Shown here: piece after piece, positions 1-7,487 of the stretch
Position numbering within the stretch: the stretch's first letter is position 1
Layout: each line of letters starts with the position of its first letter
DNA from: Bacteroidales bacterium
GTDB lineage: Bacteria; Bacteroidota; Bacteroidia; Bacteroidales; UBA932
NCBI GenBank assembly: GCA_004552965.1
Contig: SFMU01000058.1
Location: forward strand, 1-11,385
Reading direction: 5' to 3'
Length of the DNA: 11,385 bases
Position numbers and translations under genes: made by a program
The notes under the pieces: generated by a model
The model's input: only the letters and a program-made list of their open reading frames with translations
Database searches by the model: none
Told to the model about the DNA's origin: nothing

Positions 1-265
1 TCTGGGCATCATTGGAGCCCTTTCCGGAAGATGGGGTGACTGTAAGCCATTTCTCTTCCGATTTTCCGGTGTAGGTTATCACAGCGTTCCAGTCTCTGGT
101 GGCAGTGACGGAAATGCTGGTCGAGGAAACGCCGGACTCGAATTCCACGGTGGTTTTGTCGGCGAGTATGCCGGCAGGACCAAGCTCAGGTTCCTTCTCC
201 TGGCAGGCAGCCAATGCGACAAACGCAAAAGCGGCGAGAATCAGATTCTTGATTTTCATATTCAT
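1..265 (-). CDS. BACON-domain lipoprotein, N-terminal part (runs off window)
   Basis: The first 88 codons of a minus-strand gene are present; the rest lies beyond base 1. The protein begins MNMKIKNLILAAFAFVALAA and then Cys21, a lipoprotein signal peptide with lipobox LAAC followed by QEKEPE, so a lipid-anchored protein, probably on the outer membrane. Residues about 36-88 fit a BACON domain: a hydrophobic strand pattern with TRDWNA and the hallmark WLTVTPSSGKG. BACON domains are Ig-like modules of Bacteroidetes surface proteins, often carbohydrate- or mucin-associated; the ligand here is unknown. Two in-frame starts are possible (265 or 259); the upstream one is used because both give a complete signal peptide. 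The gene has its own promoter candidate and lies behind the terminator of the upstream operon, so it is probably a separate transcript. Its downstream domains cannot be judged. Confidence 0.8.
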   Translation of the reverse strand, partial: MNMKIKNLILAAFAFVALAACQEKEPELGPAGILADKTTVEFESGVSSTSISVTATRDWNAVITYTGKSEEKWLTVTPSSGKGSNDAQ

Positions 266-316
266 TCTTTATCGTTTTGATTATATTCAAAAAAAATCGC
301 TTTCAGTCCAAGAAAA

Positions 317-347
317 CAAAGTTACTGAATATAAATGGTTTCACCAA
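317..347 (-). promoter_or_regulatory. Candidate Bacteroidetes promoter for the partial BACON lipoprotein
   Basis: Read on the minus strand, a TTG (345-347) is followed after 20 nt by TAACTTTG (317-324), matching the TAnnTTTG -7 box of the Bacteroidetes primary sigma factor and its usual -33 spacing. It lies about 52 nt before the start codon, leaving a leader of roughly 45 nt, and just beyond the terminator of the preceding operon. This is a motif match only. Confidence 0.55.
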
Positions 348-370
348 GGCTGTTTCCCCACGAAAGAACG

Positions 371-400
371 AAAAAAGGATGGCCGCGCGGACCATCCTTT
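371..400 (-). terminator. Intrinsic terminator of the receptor/lipoprotein operon
   Basis: A 9-bp perfect stem (374-382 with 392-400, AAAGGATGG against CCATCCTTT) with a 9-nt loop ends, in the minus-strand direction, in a run of T at 371-376. It starts 28 nt after the stop codon of the 707-residue lipoprotein gene, the expected place for a Rho-independent terminator of that operon. Confidence 0.85.
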
Positions 401-427
401 CATATTCATTGCCTTTTGGGAATATTC

Positions 428-2551
428 CTACTCGGCGAAGGTGATTTCGATTTTTCCGACGTAAACGGCGTAATTCGAAGTGTTTTCAATCTTGAAGCCC
501 TTGTAGTCTCCGCCGGAAAGGTCGTAGGTAGAACTTGTCTCGTCGGAGGTGGCTTCGATTGTGGCCGAGCCGCAAGTGAGAGTCAGGTTGTCAGGATACC
601 AGGTCATTCCGTCAGTCACGGTCAGTTTGATGGTCTTGATCTTCTTCGCGAAATCGGCGTGTGTCTTGATGTAGCCGGTGCTCTTCTTCATCTGGATGCC
701 CTTGCCGAAGTTAGCCACATTCATGATGTCGAAGTCGACTCCGCTCAGGTTTACGGTCGTCTCTGTGGTCGGATATGACGTAGGGAGGCCTTCTGAGGTG
801 ATAGTCAGAATCTCGCTCTCGGCCGGTTTCTTGGTGTGCGAGAAGTAGAATCCATTGACCATCTGGGCAGTGCCCTTGTACTCGCCTCTGTTGCCGATGA
901 CGGTGATCTTGTCGCCGACCTCGATGCCCTTGTCCTCAAGCAGACCCTTGCGGGCATCACCTGTAGCGCCGTATCCAGGATAGATACCGTAGACATAGAG
1001 ATCGTTCTCACCATCGCTGATGTAGACGTTGCCGTAGGCGGCCTTGACAATCTCGGTGATGGTTCCGGTCACCATGTACCAGTCGGTCGTGTTGACATCC
1101 TTTGCAAGGAAATCAGGGATTGAGACCTCTGTGACAGGGATGATCTCTTCGAAATATGCCGAAGTCATCTCGATGGTGGTCTTGTACTGGTCGCGCTTTC
1201 CGACGATGGTGACGATGTCACCGGCCTTTGCGCCGCTGTCAGCGAAACCGTCCATGTTGTAGACATAGGTCTCGCCGCTGTAGTCCTTGATGTAGAAGCG
1301 ACCCTTTGCGGCATCTGCAACCTTTGTGATCGAAGCGGTGATGCGGTACATCATAGGACCGACCTCGGCTGCGTTGAAGTCAGCGACGGTCTTGTCGAGG
1401 ATGTCGTCCGGGGTGATGGCCCTTGCAGGCTGTGAGACACCGACATTGACGGTAGCATCGACAGATCCGATGAGGATGGATGCGGTTCTGGAGGCGAGGT
1501 CAGGATTCTTTGATGACCTGAAGGTCAGGGTTGACTTCACACCGTCGGAAACGTTGCTTACGAGTGTGATCCAGTCGCAGTCCTCAGGGATGACAGCATC
1601 CACGAGGTCAGCGTCGCAGACGATGGTGAACTCCTCCTCGAGGTCACCGTCGGTGAGGTTGACAGAACCAGGGGTGACATCCAGCACCTTGTCGGCATTC
1701 TCGTACAGGAGAGGAAGGAGAGCATTGTCCTGGGCGCTCGAATAACCACCGTAGCTGGAATATGAGATGGAGTACTGGATCCACTTGCCCAAATCCACAC
1801 TCTTGATGATGGCGGTACCGTCATCCTGAGGCTCCACGGTCCAGATGTAACCCTCGGAAGGAGTGACATCGGTGTAGAAGTTGTTGTAGGCTGCTGCCTG
1901 CCAGAGAGCCTCGCCGTCAGCCTGACGGATGATGTACTGTCCGCTCTCGCCGGTCGGTTCGAAAGTGAAACCGTAGGAGCCGTCAGGCATGACGATCGAG
2001 CCGTCAGCCTGGACATTGGCGGTCACATCCTTCTTGAGAAGGTAGGCGTAGTTGCTTGAAGTAGGAACAGGGGTTCCGGCATAATATTCAGAACCATTCT
2101 TTGCCACGAGGAGGTAGGAAGCGCCAGGGGTGACGTTGCTGACCTGCCTGTAGGTCTTCGAGCTGAGCTTGGTGATGTCACCCATCTGGCTGACATTGAG
2201 CACGGTGGTACCTGCAGAAGTGGTGAAGTTGACCATGGATGACCTTGGGCCTGCAAGGGCACCGGTTCCGTCGTAGTTCTCGGAAGCGGTGATAGTGACC
2301 TCGGTCTTGCCGGTTCCGTAGGAAGGCTCTACCTTGAGCCAGTCGCACTCGACGGGAAGAACGGCAATCCAATCTCCGTCAAGGTTGACGGTAACAGTCT
2401 TCGGAGCGGTAGGGATGGCGTCGAAGGAGAGCTTTTCGCTGTTCAGCGCTACCATCTCATCGCTCAGGAGAACGGTGTTGTAGTCGGCGCATGCGGTGAA
2501 GGCCAGTGCGCTGAGGACTACGGCGAGTATTGATTTGAAAATATTCTTCAT
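428..2551 (-). CDS. Surface lipoprotein with two BACON domains and two OB-fold-like repeats
   Basis: A 707-residue protein with a lipoprotein signal (MKNIFKSILAVVLSALAFTA, then Cys21), so lipid-anchored and probably surface-exposed. In order I see a BACON domain at about 36-124 (WLKVEPSYGTG), a segment at about 130-288 rich in Tyr/Gly/Ser with GKWIQYS and YSSAQ, a second BACON-like domain at about 290-376 (CDWITLVS), two related OB-fold-like repeats at about 381-470 and 473-574 (GRFYIKDYSGETYVY with GDIVTIVGKRDQYK; GNVYISDGENDLYVY with GDKITVIGNRGEYKG), and a C-terminal beta-rich domain at about 580-707. Similar arrays occur in Bacteroidetes secreted lipoproteins, and such OB repeats also accompany extracellular nucleases. 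No catalytic domain is visible, so a binding or scaffold role is inferred. It starts 12 nt after the receptor gene, with no room for its own promoter, and so is co-transcribed with it. Confidence 0.88.
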   Translation of the reverse strand: MKNIFKSILAVVLSALAFTACADYNTVLLSDEMVALNSEKLSFDAIPTAPKTVTVNLDGDWIAVLPVECDWLKVEPSYGTGKTEVTITASENYDGTGALAGPRSSMVNFTTSAGTTVLNVSQMGDITKLSSKTYRQVSNVTPGASYLLVAKNGSEYYAGTPVPTSSNYAYLLKKDVTANVQADGSIVMPDGSYGFTFEPTGESGQYIIRQADGEALWQAAAYNNFYTDVTPSEGYIWTVEPQDDGTAIIKSVDLGKWIQYSISYSSYGGYSSAQDNALLPLLYENADKVLDVTPGSVNLTDGDLEEEFTIVCDADLVDAVIPEDCDWITLVSNVSDGVKSTLTFRSSKNPDLASRTASILIGSVDATVNVGVSQPARAITPDDILDKTVADFNAAEVGPMMYRITASITKVADAAKGRFYIKDYSGETYVYNMDGFADSGAKAGDIVTIVGKRDQYKTTIEMTSAYFEEIIPVTEVSIPDFLAKDVNTTDWYMVTGTITEIVKAAYGNVYISDGENDLYVYGIYPGYGATGDARKGLLEDKGIEVGDKITVIGNRGEYKGTAQMVNGFYFSHTKKPAESEILTITSEGLPTSYPTTETTVNLSGVDFDIMNVANFGKGIQMKKSTGYIKTHADFAKKIKTIKLTVTDGMTWYPDNLTLTCGSATIEATSDETSSTYDLSGGDYKGFKIENTSNYAVYVGKIEITFAE

Positions 2552-2563
2552 TGTCTTGACATT

Positions 2564-5500
2564 TTAGAATGTGACCCTGATACCCAACTGGCATCTCCAC
2601 CTTGAATAGAAGTCGGAAGGAGTGAGTGTGTAGTCATTCCAGGCGTAGGTAGGAGTCATGTTGCCCTTCTCGTCGGCATCGACTGCAACGACCTGGAGAA
2701 TCTGCCTGTTGTAGGCTGAAGCATAGTACAGACCCCATCCGCGGTTGAACAGGTTGCCGATGTTCTTGAAGTCGACAAAGAGCTGGAGCTTGCGGTTGTG
2801 CTTCCTGTCATAGTAGAAGTCCTCACCGAAGTGCAGGTCGAAATGGTGCTCGAACGGAGCGATTCCGGCATATCTCTCGGACCACTGTCCGCCGTGAGTG
2901 CTGAGGTAGCGGTCGCTGCGGATGAAGTTCTCGAAAGCTGCGGCATCTGCTGCGGTTGACCAACGCATCTCGGTAAGTTCCTGCTGGGTAGGGATGTACA
3001 TGAGGGAGTTGCCCATGTAGCCGTCACCGTTGAAGTCGACCTTCTCGCTCATGGTGTAGGAGAATCTCTGGCCGCTGCCGCCTTCGTAGGTGAGGGAGAC
3101 GTTGGTCGCGAATCTCTTGCCGTAGACTGGCGAGTTGTAGGAAATCATACCCATCAGCTTGTGAGGCTTGTCGAACAGGGAGTGCGAAAGCTCAGGAGAG
3201 TTGGTGTTGACCGAGTAGTTGTACTTCCAGTTTGAATATGCGACAGAAGAGGTACCGTCGTTGACTGAATATGAGTGTCCGTAGGTGTAGGAAGCCATAA
3301 GGTCGAGACCCCAGCGGAAAGACTTCTGCAGCTGTACGCTTGCACTGTAGGAATAGCCCTTGTTGGTGTTGCCCAGGGCGACGATTGCCGAATATGCTTT
3401 GCCGTCGTCAGCCTTGATGCTGGAGAACAGAGGAGCAACCTTGTCGGTGTTGACTGAACCGTCTGCATTGTAGGCTGAAGCGCCGCTTGCGCCATAGACA
3501 TATTTGCCGCTTTCCTCGACTGCAAGGTTCTGGAAGAAGATGTTGTTGAGGGTCTTCGAGTAGAGAGCGTCGATGGTGAGTTTCCAGCCGTCACCCCAGG
3601 TCTGCTCGAAGCCGAGGTTGGTACGGAACACCTGAGGATACTTGAAGTTCCTGCTGAGGGTGTTGATGGTCTGTGCAGCGCCGTCGCCGCTTGCGAGACC
3701 TGCCTCTACGATTCCCTTGTAAGGGTCGCTTCCGAAGTACATGTTCTCAGGAATGGCTGCCTTCTTGATGGTGACGCTCTTGGTCTCGACACCGGTGTTG
3801 TTGTAGGCATTCGAGAGCCATACGAAAGGTACACGTCCGGTGAACAGACCGGTACCGCCGCGGAGGAGAGTGCTGTGGTCGTCGTTGAGATACCAGCGGA
3901 AACCGATTCTAGGTGACCAGAGCGGAGTGGCCTTTGGAGTCACGCCTGTGTACTGGTCGAATCTCTTGGCGATGTTGTTGCCGTTGAAAGCCTCGTTGGT
4001 GGTAGGCTTGTTCAGGAGAACAGGAAGATCGGCACGGAGACCGTAGGTGAGGGTGAAGTTCCTGCCAGGCTTCCACTCGTCCTGGATGTAGGCGCCGAAC
4101 TGTGCTGCCCAGGTCGTTGCGACCCACATTGTGTTGCCGCCGGTGAGGGCAGGGTCGACATACTTGTACTCGTACTGGTTGACCTTGTTGGCGAAGAAGT
4201 CGGCTACGGAGTTGAAGATATATTCACCATAGGCATACTGGATGAAGCCGTTGGCGAAATTGTAGAGCTCGTTGTGGGTACCGACGGTGATGTTGTGGTT
4301 GCCCTTGAAGATAGAGAGGTTGTCGGTAAGGGTGAAGGTGTTGGAATTCATGTTGTTGACACCTGAAGAGTACTCTGTACCGAGGTTGAAGTAGACCTTG
4401 TCCTTGATGTACATTGTGGCACCCTTGTAACCCGGCTCGCGGTGGTCGCGGACGAGGACTGCGGTTGCGCGGAGCTCGTTGGAGACGTTGTCGGAGATGC
4501 GGGAGTTGAGCTCACCGACGAAGGTGTGGGTCTTGTTTACCTGCTTGTAGGAAGAACCGTTGAAGTAGTATGTGCTGATACCTGAGCCGTACTGGTCTGA
4601 ATAAGAGTCGGCGATCTGGTAGCGGAACATGAACTTATTGGAAGAGTTGATGTTCCAGTCGATCCTTGCCATACCGTTGATCGAACGGGACTTCTTCTGG
4701 TGCTGGGTGAATGACTCACCGGTGTTGGCGACACCGTAGGTCTTCTCGTAGTGGTCGATCATGGCCTGTGCCATGGTTGCATTGAAGACGTTGCCGAGGT
4801 TCTTGTTGTTGTAGTAGACATCGGCGCCAAGAGTCTTGCTGGCGTAAGGGTTGTCTGCACCGTCGAGAGGGTAGTAGACGTTAGGATAGGAGAAATCGTA
4901 GTACTCTCCGGACACGAAGAAGAAGAGCTTGTCCTTGATGATCGGACCGCCGACGGTGAAACCGTAGGTCTGGGACATCTCCTCCTGGTACTTTGTACGG
5001 TTCTCGACATCGGCTCCAGGGGTGGTACCGATGAAATCCTGGTTGAAGAGGTAGGAATATGCAGAACCCTTGAAGGTGTTGGTACCCGACTTGGTGATGG
5101 AGTTGATCGCACCTCCGGTGAAACCGGACTGGCGGACGTCGAACGGAGCGACTACAACCTGGATTTCCTCAATCGCGTCAAGCGAGATAGGGTTGGCGCC
5201 TGTCTGGCCTCCGTTGGTACCTGAAGCTGCAAGTCCGAAGGTGTCGTTGGCGACAGCACCGTCGACCTGGAAGCTGTTGTAGCGGTTGTTCGCTCCTGCG
5301 AATGAGATACCGCCGTTCTTGTTGACGGTTGCCTGAGGAGTGAACTTGACCACATCATAGATGCTTCTGTCGATGGTTGGCATGTTCTCGACCGTCTTGA
5401 GACTGAAACTTGCTCCGGCACCGGTCTTGTGGGAGTTGAATGACCCCTCTGCAGTGAGGACGACAGCCTCGAGCGCATTGGAAGACTTCATCGAGGCGTT

Positions 5501-5818
5501 GAGCTCGTAAGGCTCGCCGAGTTTGAGAGTGATGCCCTCGTAGTTGAGTTCTCCCATTCCGATGAATGAGATGCTGATCTTGTAAGGGCCACCGACACGC
5601 ATACCGTTGATGACATAGCGTCCTTCAACATTGGCTACGGTTGCGTACTGAGTTCCGGAAGGAGCGTGGACTGCGATGATGGCAGCGCCTGCGAGAGGCT
5701 CTCCGTTTTCATCTGTAACCTGACCTGCGAGGCTTGAGGTTGTGACCTGCGCGAAGGCCATGGCTCCAGCTAAGATGGCAACAAGAGTTGCCAGACCTTT
5801 TTTGAGTGATTGAACCAT
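2564..5818 (-). CDS. Oar-like TonB-dependent outer-membrane receptor
   Basis: The start chosen at 5818 gives 1084 residues beginning MVQSLKKGLATLVAILAGAM with a signal peptide probably cleaved near AFA/Q24. An upstream in-frame ATG at 5944 would add 42 residues lacking signal-peptide character and would run through the promoter, so it is rejected. Residues about 28-112 form a carboxypeptidase-regulatory-like domain (GQVTDENGEPLAGAAI). LEAVVLTAE at about 116-124 sits at the entry to the plug domain (about 125-250), and the rest is a 22-strand-type beta-barrel ending in the terminal aromatic residue (RVTF) used for BAM assembly. The plug and early barrel (NNRYNSFQVDGAVANDTFGL, GGAINSITKSGTN) resemble the Oar family rather than SusC. 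TonB-dependent receptors move substrates using ExbBD-TonB energy; Myxococcus Oar is linked to export of the protease PopC. The substrate here is unknown. No SusD follows; instead a BACON/OB lipoprotein is encoded 12 nt downstream. Confidence 0.92.
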   Translation of the reverse strand: MVQSLKKGLATLVAILAGAMAFAQVTTSSLAGQVTDENGEPLAGAAIIAVHAPSGTQYATVANVEGRYVINGMRVGGPYKISISFIGMGELNYEGITLKLGEPYELNASMKSSNALEAVVLTAEGSFNSHKTGAGASFSLKTVENMPTIDRSIYDVVKFTPQATVNKNGGISFAGANNRYNSFQVDGAVANDTFGLAASGTNGGQTGANPISLDAIEEIQVVVAPFDVRQSGFTGGAINSITKSGTNTFKGSAYSYLFNQDFIGTTPGADVENRTKYQEEMSQTYGFTVGGPIIKDKLFFFVSGEYYDFSYPNVYYPLDGADNPYASKTLGADVYYNNKNLGNVFNATMAQAMIDHYEKTYGVANTGESFTQHQKKSRSINGMARIDWNINSSNKFMFRYQIADSYSDQYGSGISTYYFNGSSYKQVNKTHTFVGELNSRISDNVSNELRATAVLVRDHREPGYKGATMYIKDKVYFNLGTEYSSGVNNMNSNTFTLTDNLSIFKGNHNITVGTHNELYNFANGFIQYAYGEYIFNSVADFFANKVNQYEYKYVDPALTGGNTMWVATTWAAQFGAYIQDEWKPGRNFTLTYGLRADLPVLLNKPTTNEAFNGNNIAKRFDQYTGVTPKATPLWSPRIGFRWYLNDDHSTLLRGGTGLFTGRVPFVWLSNAYNNTGVETKSVTIKKAAIPENMYFGSDPYKGIVEAGLASGDGAAQTINTLSRNFKYPQVFRTNLGFEQTWGDGWKLTIDALYSKTLNNIFFQNLAVEESGKYVYGASGASAYNADGSVNTDKVAPLFSSIKADDGKAYSAIVALGNTNKGYSYSASVQLQKSFRWGLDLMASYTYGHSYSVNDGTSSVAYSNWKYNYSVNTNSPELSHSLFDKPHKLMGMISYNSPVYGKRFATNVSLTYEGGSGQRFSYTMSEKVDFNGDGYMGNSLMYIPTQQELTEMRWSTAADAAAFENFIRSDRYLSTHGGQWSERYAGIAPFEHHFDLHFGEDFYYDRKHNRKLQLFVDFKNIGNLFNRGWGLYYASAYNRQILQVVAVDADEKGNMTPTYAWNDYTLTPSDFYSRWRCQLGIRVTF

Positions 5819-5892
5819 AGATAAAATATAAAAATGATAACAATGTGCCTCAAATAACAATGTAATCTGAAGGATTTGCCTTGAGATAGTTT

Positions 5893-5944
5893 CAAATCTA
5901 TTCAGACTTGCAAATATATGAAGAATTATTGGGAAAGAAGTCAA
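5893..5944 (-). promoter_or_regulatory. Candidate promoter(s) for the receptor/lipoprotein operon
   Basis: On the minus strand two TAnnTTTG matches occur upstream of the receptor: TATATTTG (5911-5918) and TAGATTTG (5893-5900). The first has a TTG at 5942-5944 after a 23-nt spacer, which is long but within reported variation. The second lacks a good -33 partner at normal spacing. The leader would be roughly 70-90 nt, AT-rich, with no obvious ribosome-binding site. The region abuts the divergent metK promoter. Confidence 0.5.
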
Positions 5945-5959
5945 TTTATGCTATCTTTG
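5929..5959 (+). promoter_or_regulatory. Candidate metK promoter
   Basis: TTG (5929-5931) is followed after 20 nt by TATCTTTG (5952-5959), an exact match to the Bacteroidetes TAnnTTTG -7 box. Transcription would begin near 5965, giving a leader of about 112 nt that contains the complete riboswitch-like element and terminator before metK. Confidence 0.7.
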
Positions 5960-5982
5960 CAGTCCTTTCAGAAGGAAAACAT

Positions 5983-6035
5983 ACGTGGATGGATTTGATT
6001 GCTTGCAACCACATTAAAAAATTGCTAAAAACCCT
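5983..6035 (+). promoter_or_regulatory. SAM-II-class riboswitch aptamer (metK leader)
   Basis: The metK leader carries, in order, the blocks that define the SAM-II (metA-type) aptamer as I recall them: a GTGG P1 strand (5985-5988), GATTTGA (5992-5998), GCTTGCAACCAC (6001-6012, whose CCAC closes P1), TTAAA (6014-6018) and GCTAAAAA (6024-6031). The pseudoknot helix is less clear; TGATT (5996-6000) with AATTG (6020-6024) is one weak possibility. The P1-to-GATTTG junction is about two bases longer than in the alphaproteobacterial examples I remember. Position directly before the SAM synthetase gene is the expected context: bound SAM would repress metK. SAM-II is best known from Alphaproteobacteria. 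Assigned by eye without a covariance-model search. Confidence 0.78.
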
Positions 6036-6042
6036 CAGATCT

Positions 6043-6077
6043 TCTCCACGTGCTGCATTAACGTAGGAGATTTTTTT
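6043..6077 (+). terminator. Riboswitch-controlled intrinsic terminator abutting the metK start
   Basis: TCTCC-ACGT (6043-6051) pairs with ACGT-(A bulge)-GGAGA (6061-6070), a 9-bp stem with a 9-nt loop, followed at once by seven T (6071-6077) and then the metK ATG. The 5' arm TCCACGT (6045-6051) is the exact complement of ACGTGGA (5983-5989), which overlaps the P1 5' strand of the aptamer. This gives mutually exclusive folds: P1 plus terminator (SAM bound, off) or a 7-bp antiterminator (SAM free, on). Confidence 0.75.
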
Positions 6078-7424
6078 ATGCACACACTATTCACATCGGA
6101 ATCAGTTTCCGAAGGACATCCGGACAAGGTGTCCGACCAGATTTCAGACGCCATCCTCGACGAGTTCCTCCGTCAGGATGAAGAGGCCAAGGTGGCCTGT
6201 GAGACTTTCTGCTCCACCGGACTGGTGGTAGTCGGCGGCGAAGTGCGCTCCGAGGATGCCTATGTAGACATCCAGAAGACGGTACGCCGTGTCATCGACG
6301 GCATCGGCTACAACAAGGGCGAATACATGTTCGACGGCTCTTCCTGCGGAGTGCTTTCGGCAATCCACGAGCAGAGCCACGACATCAACCGCGGTGTGGT
6401 CCGGGAGAACCCTGACGAGCAGGGGGCCGGCGACCAGGGAATGATGTTCGGCTATGCCTGCCGCGACACCGAGGACTATCTTCCTCTGCCTCTCTATCTC
6501 TCCCACATCACCCTCAAGGTTCTCGCCGGCATCCGCCACGACAACCCTGAGCTGATGCCGTACCTGCGGCCTGACGCCAAATCCCAGTTCACCATCGAAT
6601 ATGACGAGGCCAACCACCCGGTGCGGATCCACACCATAGTGATTTCCACCCAGCACGACGAATTCGTCGCCGCCGAACTCGGCAGGATGAGCTACCCGGA
6701 GGCCGTTGCCCGGTTCGGGCAGGATGCTGTCGACAAGGCGATGCACGACAAGATCGAAAAGGATGTCCTCGAGATTCTTCTTCCGAGAGTCAGGGCCGTC
6801 ATCGAACCACGGATCGCCGCCCTGTTCGACTCCAAGGTCATCCTTCACGTCAACCCGACCGGCAAGTTCGTGATCGGAGGCCCTCACGGCGACACCGGTC
6901 TGACCGGCCGCAAGATCATCGTGGACACCTACGGCGGCAAGGGAGCGCACGGTGGCGGAGCCTTCTCCGGAAAGGACCCTTCCAAGGTGGACCGTTCGGC
7001 AGCCTATGCGACAAGGTACATAGCAAAGAATATGGTGGCGGCCGGAGTCGCCGACGAGATGCTCGTCCAGGTGGCCTACGCGATCGGAGTTGCAAGGCCG
7101 GTCAGCGTCTCGGTCAACACCTACGGTACAGCCAACATGGACTGCGCCGCCCTCAAGGGCATCAGTCCGGAGGATGCCGATGCCTTCATCGCGAAGAAAG
7201 TCGAGGAGCTCTTCGACCTGCGGCCTGCCGCAATCGTGCGCAAGTTCGAGCTCAAGAATCCTATCTACGAGCCTACCGCAGCCTATGGCCATTTCGGCAG
7301 GACACCATATTCAAGGAAAATGAAACTCATCCGCGGGGGCAGGGAAGTCGAGAAGACAGTGCGTTTCTTCGGATGGGAGGAGCTTGATTCCGTCGCAGCC
7401 GTCAAGGCTTCTTTCGGGATTTAG
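6078..7424 (+). CDS. metK: S-adenosylmethionine synthetase (methionine adenosyltransferase)
   Basis: A 448-residue cytosolic enzyme making S-adenosylmethionine from methionine and ATP, with release of phosphate and pyrophosphate. Family motifs are intact: TSESVSEGHPDKVSDQISDA near the N-terminus with the ATP-binding GHPDK at 13-17, GAGDQGMMFGYA (116-127), the glycine-rich GGPHGDTGLTGRK (267-279) and DTYGGKGAHGGGAFSGKD (283-300) followed by SKVDRSAAY. All three domains are present; the length is somewhat above the roughly 385 residues of the E. coli enzyme. The start is fixed by the motif-bearing N-terminus and by the terminator T-run directly before the ATG; there is no Shine-Dalgarno sequence. 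Regulation is most likely by the SAM-II-like riboswitch in its leader. It is transcribed divergently from the receptor operon and converges on smpB. Confidence 0.97.
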   Translation: MHTLFTSESVSEGHPDKVSDQISDAILDEFLRQDEEAKVACETFCSTGLVVVGGEVRSEDAYVDIQKTVRRVIDGIGYNKGEYMFDGSSCGVLSAIHEQSHDINRGVVRENPDEQGAGDQGMMFGYACRDTEDYLPLPLYLSHITLKVLAGIRHDNPELMPYLRPDAKSQFTIEYDEANHPVRIHTIVISTQHDEFVAAELGRMSYPEAVARFGQDAVDKAMHDKIEKDVLEILLPRVRAVIEPRIAALFDSKVILHVNPTGKFVIGGPHGDTGLTGRKIIVDTYGGKGAHGGGAFSGKDPSKVDRSAAYATRYIAKNMVAAGVADEMLVQVAYAIGVARPVSVSVNTYGTANMDCAALKGISPEDADAFIAKKVEELFDLRPAAIVRKFELKNPIYEPTAAYGHFGRTPYSRKMKLIRGGREVEKTVRFFGWEELDSVAAVKASFGI

Positions 7425-7442
7425 GAATATTCGGAAACAACC

Positions 7443-7476
7443 GCCCGCCGGGGCAGTCCGTGCGTCCCTTCGGGCG
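7443..7476. terminator. Weak GC-rich hairpins between convergent metK and smpB
   Basis: The 63-nt gap between the convergent genes holds two short hairpins: GCCC-GCCG-GGGC (7443-7454) and CGTCCC-TTC-GGGCG with one bulge (7463-7476). Read from smpB, the first is followed by the T-rich GGTTGTTT; read from metK there is no T-run. They may end transcription from either side, but the match to an intrinsic terminator is poor. Confidence 0.3.
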
Positions 7477-7487
7477 ACAGGAAAGAC

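Noticed and set aside
335..778. Plus-strand open frame crossing the terminator and the 3' end of the BACON/OB lipoprotein gene
   Set aside because: It spans an intrinsic terminator and is antisense to a conserved coding region; its protein resembles nothing recognisable.
2564..5818. SusC-type receptor with SusD partner
   Set aside because: The plug and barrel motifs are Oar-like, and the downstream lipoprotein has BACON and OB-like modules rather than the helical TPR-like SusD fold.
5819..5944. Longer N-terminus for the Oar-like receptor starting at 5944
   Set aside because: The additional 42 residues precede a good signal peptide and overlap the promoter elements; the ATG at 5818 is the natural start.
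6144..7292. Long open frame (382 codons) on the minus strand inside metK
   Set aside because: It lies wholly antisense to a clear, full-length metK. Its protein has no recognisable motifs, and such shadow frames are common opposite GC-rich genes.
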